A program made the translations under genes and the position numbers. The notes under the pieces are model-generated. The model saw nothing but the letters and a program-made list of their open reading frames with translations, had not been told where the DNA came from and made no database searches. This document shows, in pieces, positions 7,406 through 14,831 of a stretch of 15,401 nt of DNA. This DNA comes from Candidatus Heimdallarchaeota archaeon (lineage in GTDB: Archaea > Asgardarchaeota > Heimdallarchaeia > Heimdallarchaeales > Heimdallarchaeaceae). The stretch is from assembly GCA_023139025.1 (NCBI GenBank), contig JAGLOH010000014.1, positions 1-15,401 of the forward strand, in the 5' to 3' direction. Position 1 is the first letter of the stretch. Each line of letters opens with the position of its first letter.

Positions 7406-8923
7406 TTAAGGAACGAATTCCCCTTTCTCTTTCTTCTCTTTGTATATCTTATAAGACAAAACTAAGTTTCTGACAGACCAAGCTGAATCAATTCTTCCAA
7501 CTGAAGTCCATTTTGGTGCATCATGGGCATAGTCAGGATCAACTTTTGCTTTTTCCATTTCTTCCGAAACAGCTTGAACATATTGATCAATTCTGTCTTT
7601 ATTCTCGTTCTCAGTGGGTTCAAACATCCACGCCTCATGTGCGATTAACGGGAAGTAAACAGTTGGAGCATGAAGTCCTCTGCTAATTATCATCTTGGCA
7701 ATATCCATTCCAGAAACATCATAGTTTCTCAAAAATGGTGTTGCTTCAAGAACACCTTCATGTTTTCTTGGAATTTCAGATGTATGGCTTAGTCTGAAAC
7801 CATCTAGTTTTTCCAGTTTTCGCATTCCATAGTTTGCAGTTAGAACTGCATGTTCTGCTGTATCTTTTAATCCTTGGAAACCTAAAGCCCCAATGTATGC
7901 ATAAGCTCTTAGAGCTATTGCTGCATTTCCGTGATAACCATGGACTTTACCAATAGATTTTGGACGATCATGATTATAGAAATAAAAGTCTTTATCCTTA
8001 TCATATTCAATAGTTGGTACTGGTAAATATGGTTCTAGAAGATCATTACAACAAACAGCTGCTGAGCCAGGACCTCCTCCTCCATGTGGAGTTGAGAATG
8101 TTTTGTGCAGATTGAAATGGAGTACATCATATCCCATGTCACCCGGTCTTATTTTTCCTACAATAGCATTGAAGTTTGCACCATCATAATAGAGTAAACC
8201 ACCTGCTTCTTTAACGATCCTTGACATTTCTATAATGTCTTTTTCGAAAATACCAAGTGTATTTGGATTTGTTAGCATTAAACCTGCGGTTTTATCTGAT
8301 ACTGCAGCTTTTAGTGCATCCATATTTACTCTTCCGTCTTCATTGGATTTTATTTCAATGAGTTTCATACCATTCATAACAGTACTTGCAGGATTAGTTC
8401 CATGGCTTGAGTCTGGAGCAATGATTTCGTCTCTTTGTGTATCTCCATGATCTTCATGGTAAGCTTTGATTAAGGCAAGACCGCAATATTCACCACTTGC
8501 ACCAGCTGGGGTTTGCAAAGTTGTATGTTTCATACCTGCTAACTCCCCTAAAGCTACTTGAAGTTCATAGAGTATTTCTAGGATACCTTGAACAGTTTCG
8601 ACTGGTTGATTTGGATGTAAATACATTATTTTCTCCATTCGAGCAACTGTTTCGTTTATCTTAGGATTGTATTTCATTGTACAAGAACCAAGTGGATAAG
8701 TACCTGTATCAATACAGTAATTCTGATGAGATAAATGCACATAATGGCGCATTACTTCACCTTCATGAAGCTCAGGTAATTCAGGTGGTACAGTTCTTCT
8801 CATGTTCTCTGGAATATTGATGTCATCTCTAGAGAAATCACACCTTGGTGGAAGATGAGCTCTTCTACCCTTTTTACTTAATTCAAAGAGAAGAGGTTCG
8901 TCATATTTTGCTTGTCTATACAT
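7406..8923 (-). CDS. gcvPB: Glycine dehydrogenase (decarboxylating) subunit 2, P-protein beta
   Basis: 505 residues. With GcvPA it forms the PLP-dependent P-protein, which decarboxylates glycine and passes the aminomethyl group to lipoyl-GcvH. The protein begins MYRQAKYDEPLLFEL, as many GcvPB proteins do. It contains YPLGSCTMKYNPK (76-88), QTPAGASGEY, DSSHGTNPAS, YYDGANFNAI, and the PLP site HFNLHKTFSTPHGGGGPG with Schiff-base Lys274. Length and motif order are those of an intact subunit. The frame could begin at an ATG at 8938 inside gcvPA, but ATG 8923 is chosen because GGAGGA lies eight bases before it and gives the family N-terminus. That start sits three bases after the gcvPA stop, so the genes are almost certainly co-transcribed and translationally coupled. 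Confidence 0.97.
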   Translation of the reverse strand: MYRQAKYDEPLLFELSKKGRRAHLPPRCDFSRDDINIPENMRRTVPPELPELHEGEVMRHYVHLSHQNYCIDTGTYPLGSCTMKYNPKINETVARMEKIMYLHPNQPVETVQGILEILYELQVALGELAGMKHTTLQTPAGASGEYCGLALIKAYHEDHGDTQRDEIIAPDSSHGTNPASTVMNGMKLIEIKSNEDGRVNMDALKAAVSDKTAGLMLTNPNTLGIFEKDIIEMSRIVKEAGGLLYYDGANFNAIVGKIRPGDMGYDVLHFNLHKTFSTPHGGGGPGSAAVCCNDLLEPYLPVPTIEYDKDKDFYFYNHDRPKSIGKVHGYHGNAAIALRAYAYIGALGFQGLKDTAEHAVLTANYGMRKLEKLDGFRLSHTSEIPRKHEGVLEATPFLRNYDVSGMDIAKMIISRGLHAPTVYFPLIAHEAWMFEPTENENKDRIDQYVQAVSEEMEKAKVDPDYAHDAPKWTSVGRIDSAWSVRNLVLSYKIYKEKKEKGEFVP

Positions 8924-8925
8924 TT

Positions 8926-10311
8926 TTATTTCCTCCATTCTCCAATTGCCTTAGCATAATCGTTAAGATCTTCTTCACATAGTAGATATGAAGTTGTAAC
9001 AATATAATCATAGTTTTCACCATCGTTTGAATAAGGAATTCCTGGAAAGATCTTTCTCTCCAACATGAAATTTATGAATTCTTGTTTTTTGCTTTCAGGA
9101 ATCTTAAGATCAAGAATAAATGTGTTAAAGAATTCACCATTAAACACACGTTTAACACCAATTTTCTCGAGTTCTTTAACCAAGTAATGTGCACTTAGAT
9201 ACATTGTTTCTGCAGTGTCTTTATAACCTTCAGGACCCAAAAGTGCTAAATGAATTGCACAACTTAGTGCTACAAGACCTTCATTTGTACAGATGTTACT
9301 TGTAGCTCTTTCTCTTTTGATGTGTTGTTCTCTTGTTTCTAATGTATTTGCAAAAGCCCTTTCTCCTTCATTAGAGGTTATAGTGACACCAACAATACGT
9401 CCAGGCATCTGTCTTGTTTCTCTTCTATCGAATTGCATTGCAAGAATACCTAATAATGGTCCTCCAAAATTCAATGGACCACCACCAATAGTTTGACCCT
9501 CTCCAATACATATATCGGCACCATATTCACCAGGTGGCTTCATTAGTGCTAATGAATTCATATCAGCTCCGATAACAACCTTGACTCCTTTTTCATGAGC
9601 GTCTGCAATGATTTCTTCTAAACCATCTTCGATGACTCCTAAGAAGTTTGGATTTTCAATATAAATACCAGCGACTGTATCATCCATCTTAGCTTTAGCT
9701 TCAGCTATATTCATTTTACCGGTTGTGGGATCATAAGGAATTTCTTCTAGTTCCAGATTAGCTCCTACAACATAGTTTTTCAAAACTGCTTCTCTATTGG
9801 GGGCAGTAGCTGCTGTGTAGATAAATTTGTATCTTTTTGTTATTCGAGAAGCCATTAATGCAGCTTCTCCTACAGCTGTAGCCCAATCATAAAGAGAACA
9901 GTTAGCAACATTCATTCCAACAAGTTCACAGATCATGCTTTGATATTCAAATAAGGCTTGAGTTGTTCCTTGAGATGTTTCAGGTTGGTAAGGGGTATAT
10001 GCACTATAAAATTCAGTTCTTCTAAGAACTTCGTCTTGGAGCGCAGGCATATAAATATCTAATACTCCACCACCCATGAAAGATCTTACTTCTCTTGTAG
10101 TGATATTTTTACTCATTTTTGCCTTAATTGCCTCTAAAAGTTCGTATTCGCTCTTATAATGTGGTAAATCCAATTTTCCTTTGAATCTTATTTCATCAGG
10201 AATATCGGAATAGAGCTCCTCGATACTTTTGAGACCTAAATACTGAAGCATTTCATCTACATCTTGTTGGCTATTTCCCAAATAAGGATGTTCTTTAAAA
10301 CCTTCTTTCAT
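8926..10311 (-). CDS. gcvPA: Glycine dehydrogenase (decarboxylating) subunit 1, P-protein alpha
   Basis: 461-residue partner of GcvPB in the split P-protein of prokaryotes; it lacks the PLP lysine but contributes to the active site and dimer. Signature blocks are SFMGGGVLDIYMPA, RRTEFYSAYTPYQPE, SQGTTQALFEYQSMICEL, GGPLNFGGPLLG, RQMPGRIVG and REQHIKRERATSNICTNE. The family's common NASMYDG is NCSLYDW here, a conservative-looking change apart from Gly to Trp. The length is normal. ATG 10311 has AGAGGA six bases upstream. The gene lies 59 bp after gcvH and directly abuts gcvPB, whose ribosome site is inside its last codons. Confidence 0.97.
   Translation of the reverse strand: MKEGFKEHPYLGNSQQDVDEMLQYLGLKSIEELYSDIPDEIRFKGKLDLPHYKSEYELLEAIKAKMSKNITTREVRSFMGGGVLDIYMPALQDEVLRRTEFYSAYTPYQPETSQGTTQALFEYQSMICELVGMNVANCSLYDWATAVGEAALMASRITKRYKFIYTAATAPNREAVLKNYVVGANLELEEIPYDPTTGKMNIAEAKAKMDDTVAGIYIENPNFLGVIEDGLEEIIADAHEKGVKVVIGADMNSLALMKPPGEYGADICIGEGQTIGGGPLNFGGPLLGILAMQFDRRETRQMPGRIVGVTITSNEGERAFANTLETREQHIKRERATSNICTNEGLVALSCAIHLALLGPEGYKDTAETMYLSAHYLVKELEKIGVKRVFNGEFFNTFILDLKIPESKKQEFINFMLERKIFPGIPYSNDGENYDYIVTTSYLLCEEDLNDYAKAIGEWRK
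8931..8936 (-). promoter_or_regulatory. Ribosome binding site of gcvPB inside gcvPA
   Basis: GGAGGA formed by the last sense codons of gcvPA (Trp-Arg), eight bases upstream of ATG 8923. It fixes the gcvPB start and implies coupled translation. Confidence 0.7.
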
Positions 10312-10317
10312 TTTTGT

Positions 10318-10323
10318 TCCTCT
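10318..10323 (-). promoter_or_regulatory. Ribosome binding site of gcvPA
   Basis: AGAGGA six bases before ATG 10311 on the - strand. Confidence 0.6.
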
Positions 10324-10370
10324 TTGTTAATTGATAAAAATAAAGGGGGAAAAAATTCTCCTCTTAAAAT

Positions 10371-10793
10371 CTAACGAGAACCTTCTTCGATTTTTTTCTC
10401 AATGAGCTTTACGTAATCTTCTATGTTGAATAGATGATCAATTGGACCAGTCGCTTTGAGCTTCAGAATCCAGCCTTCACCATAACAATCTTCTGTAATT
10501 GGTGATGCATCATCTTCTAAATCTGAATTAACTTCTACAACTTCACAATCGAATGGAGAATAGAAATCAACGACAGCTTTTAGAGCTTCAACAATACCCA
10601 TTGAATCTTCATTACCGAAGGTATCACCTACTGCAGGAAGTTCTACATACGCAAGTTCACCTAGTTCGACACTAGCATAATTGCTAAGGCCATAAATCCA
10701 GATGTCTCCTTCTTGAAGAACCCATTCACTTTCTTTAGTGTAGAGAAGTCCTTCTTTTACAGTATATTTGTCTTTTACTCTTATGTCACCCAT
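10371..10793 (-). CDS. gcvH: Glycine cleavage system H protein
   Basis: 140-residue lipoyl carrier that shuttles the aminomethyl group from the P-protein to the T-protein. It shows YTKESEWV, the GLSNYASVELGELAYVELP block (family: GITDYAQxxLGDIVYVELP), and the lipoylation hairpin GIVEALKAVVDFYSP with acceptor Lys72 between beta strands, then EVVEVN and GEGWILKLK. The length is slightly above the usual 125-130. ATG 10793 has AGAGGA six bases upstream and a TTTATAAA box about 50 bp upstream, so it is the first gene of gcvH-gcvPA-gcvPB. No T-protein (gcvT), L-protein or lipoate-attachment gene is in the window, so the full pathway must be completed elsewhere. Confidence 0.95.
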   Translation of the reverse strand: MGDIRVKDKYTVKEGLLYTKESEWVLQEGDIWIYGLSNYASVELGELAYVELPAVGDTFGNEDSMGIVEALKAVVDFYSPFDCEVVEVNSDLEDDASPITEDCYGEGWILKLKATGPIDHLFNIEDYVKLIEKKIEEGSR

Positions 10794-10799
10794 AGTAAT

Positions 10800-10805
10800 T
10801 CCTCT
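10800..10805 (-). promoter_or_regulatory. Ribosome binding site of gcvH
   Basis: AGAGGA six bases before ATG 10793 on the - strand. Confidence 0.6.
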
Positions 10806-10842
10806 ATCATTTATAGGATTGTTTTAACGAGAAGAAGTTTAG

Positions 10843-10850
10843 TTTATAAA
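10843..10850 (-). promoter_or_regulatory. TATA box of the gcv operon
   Basis: TTTATAAA, a strong archaeal TATA element and perfectly self-complementary, about 50 bp before ATG 10793. The predicted leader of about 25 bases contains the AGAGGA site. The leader is too short for a glycine riboswitch. Confidence 0.55.
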
Positions 10851-10866
10851 GATTATTAATCCGATA

Positions 10867-10908
10867 TAGTACTGATTTGAGAGGTAAATACACCTGTTTA
10901 GTATTGAT
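10867..10908. promoter_or_regulatory. Direct repeats flanking a dyad upstream of the gcv promoter
   Basis: TAGTACTGAT (10867-10876) and TAGTATTGAT (10899-10908) are 9/10 identical and 32 bp apart start to start. Midway between them is an imperfect dyad, AGGTAAATACACCT (10882-10895). The group lies 17-58 bp upstream of the TTTATAAA box, in the gap between archease and gcvH, where a regulator could bind. The regulator is unknown. Confidence 0.35.
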
Positions 10909-10933
10909 CTAATATTATATAGAATTCTCTATT

Positions 10934-11362
10934 TTATAAGTCTAAAATTATATGACAATACCACTCATCATTTCTTTTTTCTAAGACAAAATTGTGCATA
11001 GTAACAGCTTTCACATCTGTTAATATCTCATATTTTTCATAGTCAATATCATCACCAAAAGCTTTGCACGAGAGTTTGAACTTATCAGTTTCTTCGATTT
11101 CAATTTCATAGTCTTTGAATAAAACAGATTCAACATCCTTAACAAATATTAATTCTCCAAGAAAATCAAATAGCAGTAATTCAAGAGTATCTGCTTCTAC
11201 TTTGAACTCCCAAACCTTTTTTGCTTTGAATTCCTTAACATTAATCATCGCTTCCATCATAGCTATTCCTGCACCCCTGAAAAGTTCAGAGAGGTTATCT
11301 GCATTAACTTCAAAAGCAAAATCTGATTTTACTTCTTCAGAGAGTATGTTGTATTTGAACAT
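10934..11362 (-). CDS. Archease (RtcB ligase activator)
   Basis: 142 residues, the normal archease length. Archease helps RtcB form its guanylate intermediate and turn over repeatedly during RNA ligation. Family landmarks are ADNLSELFRGAGIAMMEAM near 21-39, LELLLFDFLGELIF (60-73), LSCKAFGDDIDYEKYEILTDVKAVTMH (97-123) and the terminal HIILDL with Asp141. Aligned to the family, conserved Asp14 is present, but the HTAD motif before it reads VKSD, so the usual His is absent. The frame stays open upstream to 11605, but that part overlaps rtcB antisense; ATG 11362 gives the family N-terminus and lies 31 bp from a TATA-like box. It is divergent from rtcB, its functional partner, with 109 bp between start codons. 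Identity rests on overall pattern and context. Confidence 0.88.
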   Translation of the reverse strand: MFKYNILSEEVKSDFAFEVNADNLSELFRGAGIAMMEAMINVKEFKAKKVWEFKVEADTLELLLFDFLGELIFVKDVESVLFKDYEIEIEETDKFKLSCKAFGDDIDYEKYEILTDVKAVTMHNFVLEKRNDEWYCHIILDL

Positions 11363-11389
11363 TGAACTCAGAAAGAAGAAATAAATTAC

Positions 11390-11397
11390 TAATAAAA
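11390..11397 (-). promoter_or_regulatory. TATA-like box of archease gene
   Basis: TTTTATTA on the - strand, centred about 31 bp before ATG 11362, with no ribosome site between. This suggests a leaderless or nearly leaderless mRNA. Confidence 0.4.
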
Positions 11398-11435
11398 ATA
11401 ATCCCTTTGTAGATATTTTCTGATGAACCAAGAGA

Positions 11436-11444
11436 TTTATTAAA
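11436..11444 (+). promoter_or_regulatory. TATA-like box of rtcB
   Basis: TTTATTAAA, centred about 32 bp before ATG 11472. The predicted transcript start is within a few bases of that ATG. Confidence 0.45.
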
Positions 11445-11471
11445 ACTAACAATTTCCTTACTTTGAGAAAA

Positions 11472-12947
11472 ATGTCAAGCGGAAACATTCCAATGAAACA
11501 AATTGATGAAACAACTTGGGAAGTCCCCACATCATACAAAAAGGGTATGAGGGTACCTGCAAGATTGATTGTAACTCCAGCTCTAAAAAAAGGACTTGAA
11601 GGCAAAGTTGTAGATCAGATAACAAATGTAGCAACCCTCCCTGGAATTCAGAAATATGCAATAGCTCTTCCTGATGCACATGTTGGATATGGATTTCCAA
11701 TAGGTGGTGTTGCTGCAATGGATATGGAGGAAGGAGTAATTAGCCCTGGAGGTGTTGGTTTTGATATCAATTGTGGAGTGCGCATGCTCACCACAACCTT
11801 AGAAGAAAGAGATGTAAAACCTAAGATTAAGGAGCTTGTAGATAAGCTGTTTCGTCGTGTCCCAGCAGGAGTAGGTGTTAAACTAACTCACGACCAGTAT
11901 TTGGCAAATATATCTCGTTCAGAGTTTGAAAATGTTCTAGAAGACGGTGCACAGTGGTGTTTGGAAAAAGGTTATGCTAGAGAAGAAGATGTACGTAGAA
12001 TTGAAAGTCAGGGTAAGATGCCTAAAGCAAATTCTTCAAAGGTTAGTAATAAAGCACAAAGTAGAGGACTTAGACAACTAGGAACACTTGGTTCTGGTAA
12101 CCACTATTTAGAAATACAAGTAGTAAAACCTGGAGATTTGTTTGACCCAGATAAGGGTAAAAAATTAGGTTTGACTAAAAACCATCAAGTTACTGTTATG
12201 ATCCATTGTGGTTCTAGAGGATTAGGCCATCAAGTTGCTACAGATTACTTAAGAAACAGTTTAACTGCAATGACTAAATATAATATTCCAGTACTTGATC
12301 AAGAACTAGCAAGTGTCCCTATAAACTCAAAAGAAGGAGAAGATTATTTTGCTGCTATGAGTTGTGCGTCAAACATGGCTTATGCTAATCGGCAAATAAT
12401 AACTCATAACGTTAGACAAGTTTTCACAGAAGTCTTCAACCAAGATGAAGATGAATTAGGATTAGATTTGATTTACGATGTAGCTCATAACATTGCCAAA
12501 ATTGAAGAGCACAGAATTGATGGTGAGAAAAGGAAACTAATGGTTCATCGAAAGGGTGCTACTCGAGGATTTCCACCAAATCATCCTGATATTCCTCAAG
12601 AATATAAGGAAATTGGACAACCCATCATCATTGGAGGATCCATGGAAACTGGCTCTTATCTCTTAACAGGGACACAAAAGGCAATGGATGTAAGCTTTGG
12701 CTCTACAGCTCATGGTGCAGGACGAACAATGAGTAGAAGCAAAGCAAAAAGGCAAATAAGGGGAGATTTCCTTCAACAGAGAATGAGAGAAAAAGGGATA
12801 TACGTAAAGGGTGCATCGATGCCAGGTTTAGCAGAAGAAGCTGGATTTGCATACAAAGACATTGATGAAGTAATTAATGCTCTCAAAATATCTGGACTTG
12901 GTCATCCAATTGTAAGAGTTAAGCCTATAGGTAATGTTAAAGGATAA
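11472..12947 (+). CDS. rtcB: RNA-splicing ligase RtcB
   Basis: 491-residue GTP- and Mn-dependent ligase that joins 2',3'-cyclic phosphate (3'-phosphate) and 5'-OH RNA ends, as in archaeal tRNA splicing and RNA repair. All landmarks are present: LPDAHVGYGFPIGG, GGVGFDINCGVR with Asp98 and Cys101, GTLGSGNHYLE with His211, HCGSRGLGHQ with His245, DVAHN with His339, HRKGATRGFPP, GGSMETGSYLL, and STAHGAGRTMSR with His414, the expected guanylylation histidine. The gene has no intein, unlike some archaeal rtcB genes. The frame opens at TTG 11463; ATG 11472 is preferred because it suits a leaderless start after the TATA-like box. A later ATG at 11493, giving MKQIDETTWEVP, is possible and matches shorter family members. 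Archease is encoded divergently next door. Confidence 0.97.
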   Translation: MSSGNIPMKQIDETTWEVPTSYKKGMRVPARLIVTPALKKGLEGKVVDQITNVATLPGIQKYAIALPDAHVGYGFPIGGVAAMDMEEGVISPGGVGFDINCGVRMLTTTLEERDVKPKIKELVDKLFRRVPAGVGVKLTHDQYLANISRSEFENVLEDGAQWCLEKGYAREEDVRRIESQGKMPKANSSKVSNKAQSRGLRQLGTLGSGNHYLEIQVVKPGDLFDPDKGKKLGLTKNHQVTVMIHCGSRGLGHQVATDYLRNSLTAMTKYNIPVLDQELASVPINSKEGEDYFAAMSCASNMAYANRQIITHNVRQVFTEVFNQDEDELGLDLIYDVAHNIAKIEEHRIDGEKRKLMVHRKGATRGFPPNHPDIPQEYKEIGQPIIIGGSMETGSYLLTGTQKAMDVSFGSTAHGAGRTMSRSKAKRQIRGDFLQQRMREKGIYVKGASMPGLAEEAGFAYKDIDEVINALKISGLGHPIVRVKPIGNVKG

Positions 12948-12959
12948 TTTCGTCCTCTA

Positions 12960-13991
12960 TTATTTTTTTCTTAAATCTATAATTTTCATGTTTAGGTTGA
13001 CTTCATTAGTCCAAGTTTTTATTATTTTGAGGGTTTCATCAAGATTTTCCATTTCAGCTCCAGAGGCTCCCTTATGCCCTCCTCCCGACATTGTATTTGC
13101 AAGTAAATCTACTCTGTATTTTTCAACATCTTTAATTGACAATGCTCTATTTAATCTCAAACTTACTTTGGTTTCTTCTGGGTAGACAGTAAGATATGCA
13201 ACCCCCTTTACTCCTCTTTTCTGCAACTCTGATGATATAGCTGCAGTATTATAATGAAGAGGGTCATCTATAAGAGTAATAAAATCGGTAATTACAATTT
13301 CTTGTGCTATATTGAAAGATTTTTTTCGAGAATTTCTTAGTCTCTTAACACGATGTAAAACATCCTTTTCCCATAAACCATCTAATCCTTTTGATGCCAA
13401 TAATTCTATAACAAGATCATGCTCAGAGATTGTGAATGTTGATTTACATACATCTTCTAAAAACCAAACTCTTTCATCCCAATCATACTCACTTAAATTT
13501 TCCTTGATTTCCATAGGAGCTGGTGTGCTATAACTAGCTGTGTCAGTAATTTTGGTAATTTCAGACAATTCAACCATGAAATCTGGTAATTTATCTCCAA
13601 AATATTTTGCAATAAGAGTGGCACCACTTGGTGATTTAGAATCAAAAATGGAAACCTTTGATTTGATTTCCACTCCTTCGTTGGAAATATGGTGATCAAA
13701 AAAGTATTCTATTTTGTTTGAATTGAAAGGACTAAGGTCTAATATTGCGAACCAGCTTGCATCAATTAACACTTTAGATATCTTATCATCCTTAAGCAAA
13801 GGATAATCTATTGGAATGAAAACTAAATCTTGATTTGCAAAGAGATAACGAAACAATGCAGCTGAAACTAGACCATCAGGACAATTGAAATGGTAAGCAA
13901 CCTTTTTCTTATTACTTAAGGTTCGCTTTAAAACTTCAGCCCCATATTGTTTCTTTTTTCTTAGAATTTTGTCCAAAGATTTTTCACTCAT
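12960..13991 (-). CDS. DHH/DHHA1-family phosphoesterase
   Basis: 343 residues. The N-terminal DHH domain has HFNCPDGLVSA (34-44; canonical form HxxxDGDxxxS), LDLSP with Asp85, FFDHH (97-101), the motif that names the family, and TKITDTASY with Asp150. The C-terminal DHHA1 domain carries TMSGGGHKGASGAEM (300-314), the substrate-binding GGGH loop. The family includes RecJ-type exonucleases, NrnA-type nanoRNases that also hydrolyse pAp, and cyclic-dinucleotide phosphodiesterases. With both domains and no membrane or PAS part, a short-oligonucleotide or 5'-3' nuclease is most likely; the substrate is not determined by sequence. Its ATG overlaps the TGA of the upstream TatD-family gene (ATGA), with AGGTGA six bases before it, so the two are co-translated. 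It converges on rtcB with only 12 bp between stops. Confidence 0.88.
   Translation of the reverse strand: MSEKSLDKILRKKKQYGAEVLKRTLSNKKKVAYHFNCPDGLVSAALFRYLFANQDLVFIPIDYPLLKDDKISKVLIDASWFAILDLSPFNSNKIEYFFDHHISNEGVEIKSKVSIFDSKSPSGATLIAKYFGDKLPDFMVELSEITKITDTASYSTPAPMEIKENLSEYDWDERVWFLEDVCKSTFTISEHDLVIELLASKGLDGLWEKDVLHRVKRLRNSRKKSFNIAQEIVITDFITLIDDPLHYNTAAISSELQKRGVKGVAYLTVYPEETKVSLRLNRALSIKDVEKYRVDLLANTMSGGGHKGASGAEMENLDETLKIIKTWTNEVNLNMKIIDLRKK
12961..12969 (+). terminator. T7 tract ending rtcB
   Basis: Seven consecutive T (12963-12969) follow the rtcB stop by about 15 bases, already inside the 3' end of the convergent DHH gene, so the two transcripts probably overlap. Confidence 0.4.
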
Positions 13992-14779
13992 ATTTTGTCA
14001 CCTACTAAATTTGCATAGATTCGTATATTTTTTTGGAGGATTACAGTTAATTCTTCCAGTTCTATATTTTTTACTTCTTCAATTTTACTTAATACTTCTG
14101 GAATAATACCTGGAGAACCAGTTAGTTTTACATTATCTATTGTATATTTAACGTTACCATCTGATTCTGTCAGAATTCGGTTTAAAGGTGCGTTTTTCAA
14201 AACCTCAATATGAGTGGAACCTGTAAGAACTGAAGGATTGATACTAAGAAAATAATTTCTCTCTAGGAATTGATTAAAGACTTTTTTTGGTCCAGAATAC
14301 CAATGTATCAAGATGTTTTCAGAAGGGATTTTGTAAGAAGTAAGAATATCTGAAGTTTCTTCTTCAGCTCCCTTTAGATGGATATTTACGGGTAAACTGT
14401 TTATCTCAGCTTGCTCTAAGAAAAATCGAAAATATTCTTCCTGGTATGAATAACGCTCTTTTCTTCTAATGAAATGATGATCTAAGCCTATTTCACCTAT
14501 AACAATTATTTCATTATCCTTGATAATTTGTCTGAATTCAGCCTTAAGTTCTTCTTTCATTTGTGTTTTTGCTTTCCAAGGATGAATCCCTATCCCCGGA
14601 ATTATTCTCTTGAATTCTTTGCTCATTTCAAGGATTTTGTAAGATTCGGATATATTGGATGAAACGCCAATAACGAATTCCAAACCTGAATTTTTCCACT
14701 TCTCCATAGAAGTTGAAATATCAAAGTCTTTCATAAAATCCTTATTTGCTAAATGGCAATGAGCATCGTGAAATTTCAT
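13988..14779 (-). CDS. TatD-family metal-dependent hydrolase (putative DNase)
   Basis: 263-residue TIM-barrel hydrolase. Metal-ligand motifs, numbered from ATG 14779, are DAHCHL (His7, His9), GIHPW (64-68), IGEIGLDHHF with Glu96, VNIHLKG with His134, LIHWYSG with His159, and ESDGN with Asp207. This set is diagnostic of TatD, whose studied members are Mg-dependent 3'-5' exonucleases and DNA repair enzymes. Exact substrate here is unknown. The frame extends to a GTG at 14797, but ATG 14779 is preferred: it is 26 bp from the ATATAAAA box, as expected for a leaderless mRNA, and the HxH motif then lies at the usual position. It is the first gene of an overlapping pair with the DHH phosphoesterase, which suggests related roles in nucleic-acid turnover. 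Confidence 0.88.
   Translation of the reverse strand: MKFHDAHCHLANKDFMKDFDISTSMEKWKNSGLEFVIGVSSNISESYKILEMSKEFKRIIPGIGIHPWKAKTQMKEELKAEFRQIIKDNEIIVIGEIGLDHHFIRRKERYSYQEEYFRFFLEQAEINSLPVNIHLKGAEEETSDILTSYKIPSENILIHWYSGPKKVFNQFLERNYFLSINPSVLTGSTHIEVLKNAPLNRILTESDGNVKYTIDNVKLTGSPGIIPEVLSKIEEVKNIELEELTVILQKNIRIYANLVGDKI
13998..14003 (-). promoter_or_regulatory. Ribosome binding site of DHH gene inside TatD gene
   Basis: AGGTGA six bases before ATG 13991, within the last codons of the TatD-family gene. With the ATGA overlap it supports coupled translation. Confidence 0.65.
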
Positions 14780-14800
14780 TATTCTAACTTCAATCACATC

Positions 14801-14808
14801 TTTTATAT
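14801..14808. promoter_or_regulatory. Shared TATA element for divergent genes
   Basis: TTTTATAT on +, ATATAAAA on -. It is centred about 26 bp from ATG 14779 (-) and 27 bp from ATG 14832 (+). Neither start has a ribosome site, so one symmetric element could drive two leaderless mRNAs. Confidence 0.5.
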
Positions 14809-14831
14809 CTTTTCACATTAATTATACACAT

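Noticed and set aside
10794..10933. Possible glycine riboswitch upstream of gcvH
   Set aside because: The predicted leader after the TATA box is only about 25 bases and no paired aptamer structure is visible.
11363..11605. Upstream extension of the archease frame encoding a hydrophobic, membrane-like stretch
   Set aside because: It lies antisense over the rtcB 5' end and the shared promoter region, and archease has no such N-terminal part. ATG 11362 gives the normal length.
11458..11718. Open frame on - opposite the rtcB start
   Set aside because: It is antisense to conserved rtcB motifs, with low-complexity His/Leu/Gln content.
12934..13185. Open frame on + after rtcB
   Set aside because: It lies over the conserved DHHA1 GGGH region of the - strand gene and has no promoter or ribosome site.
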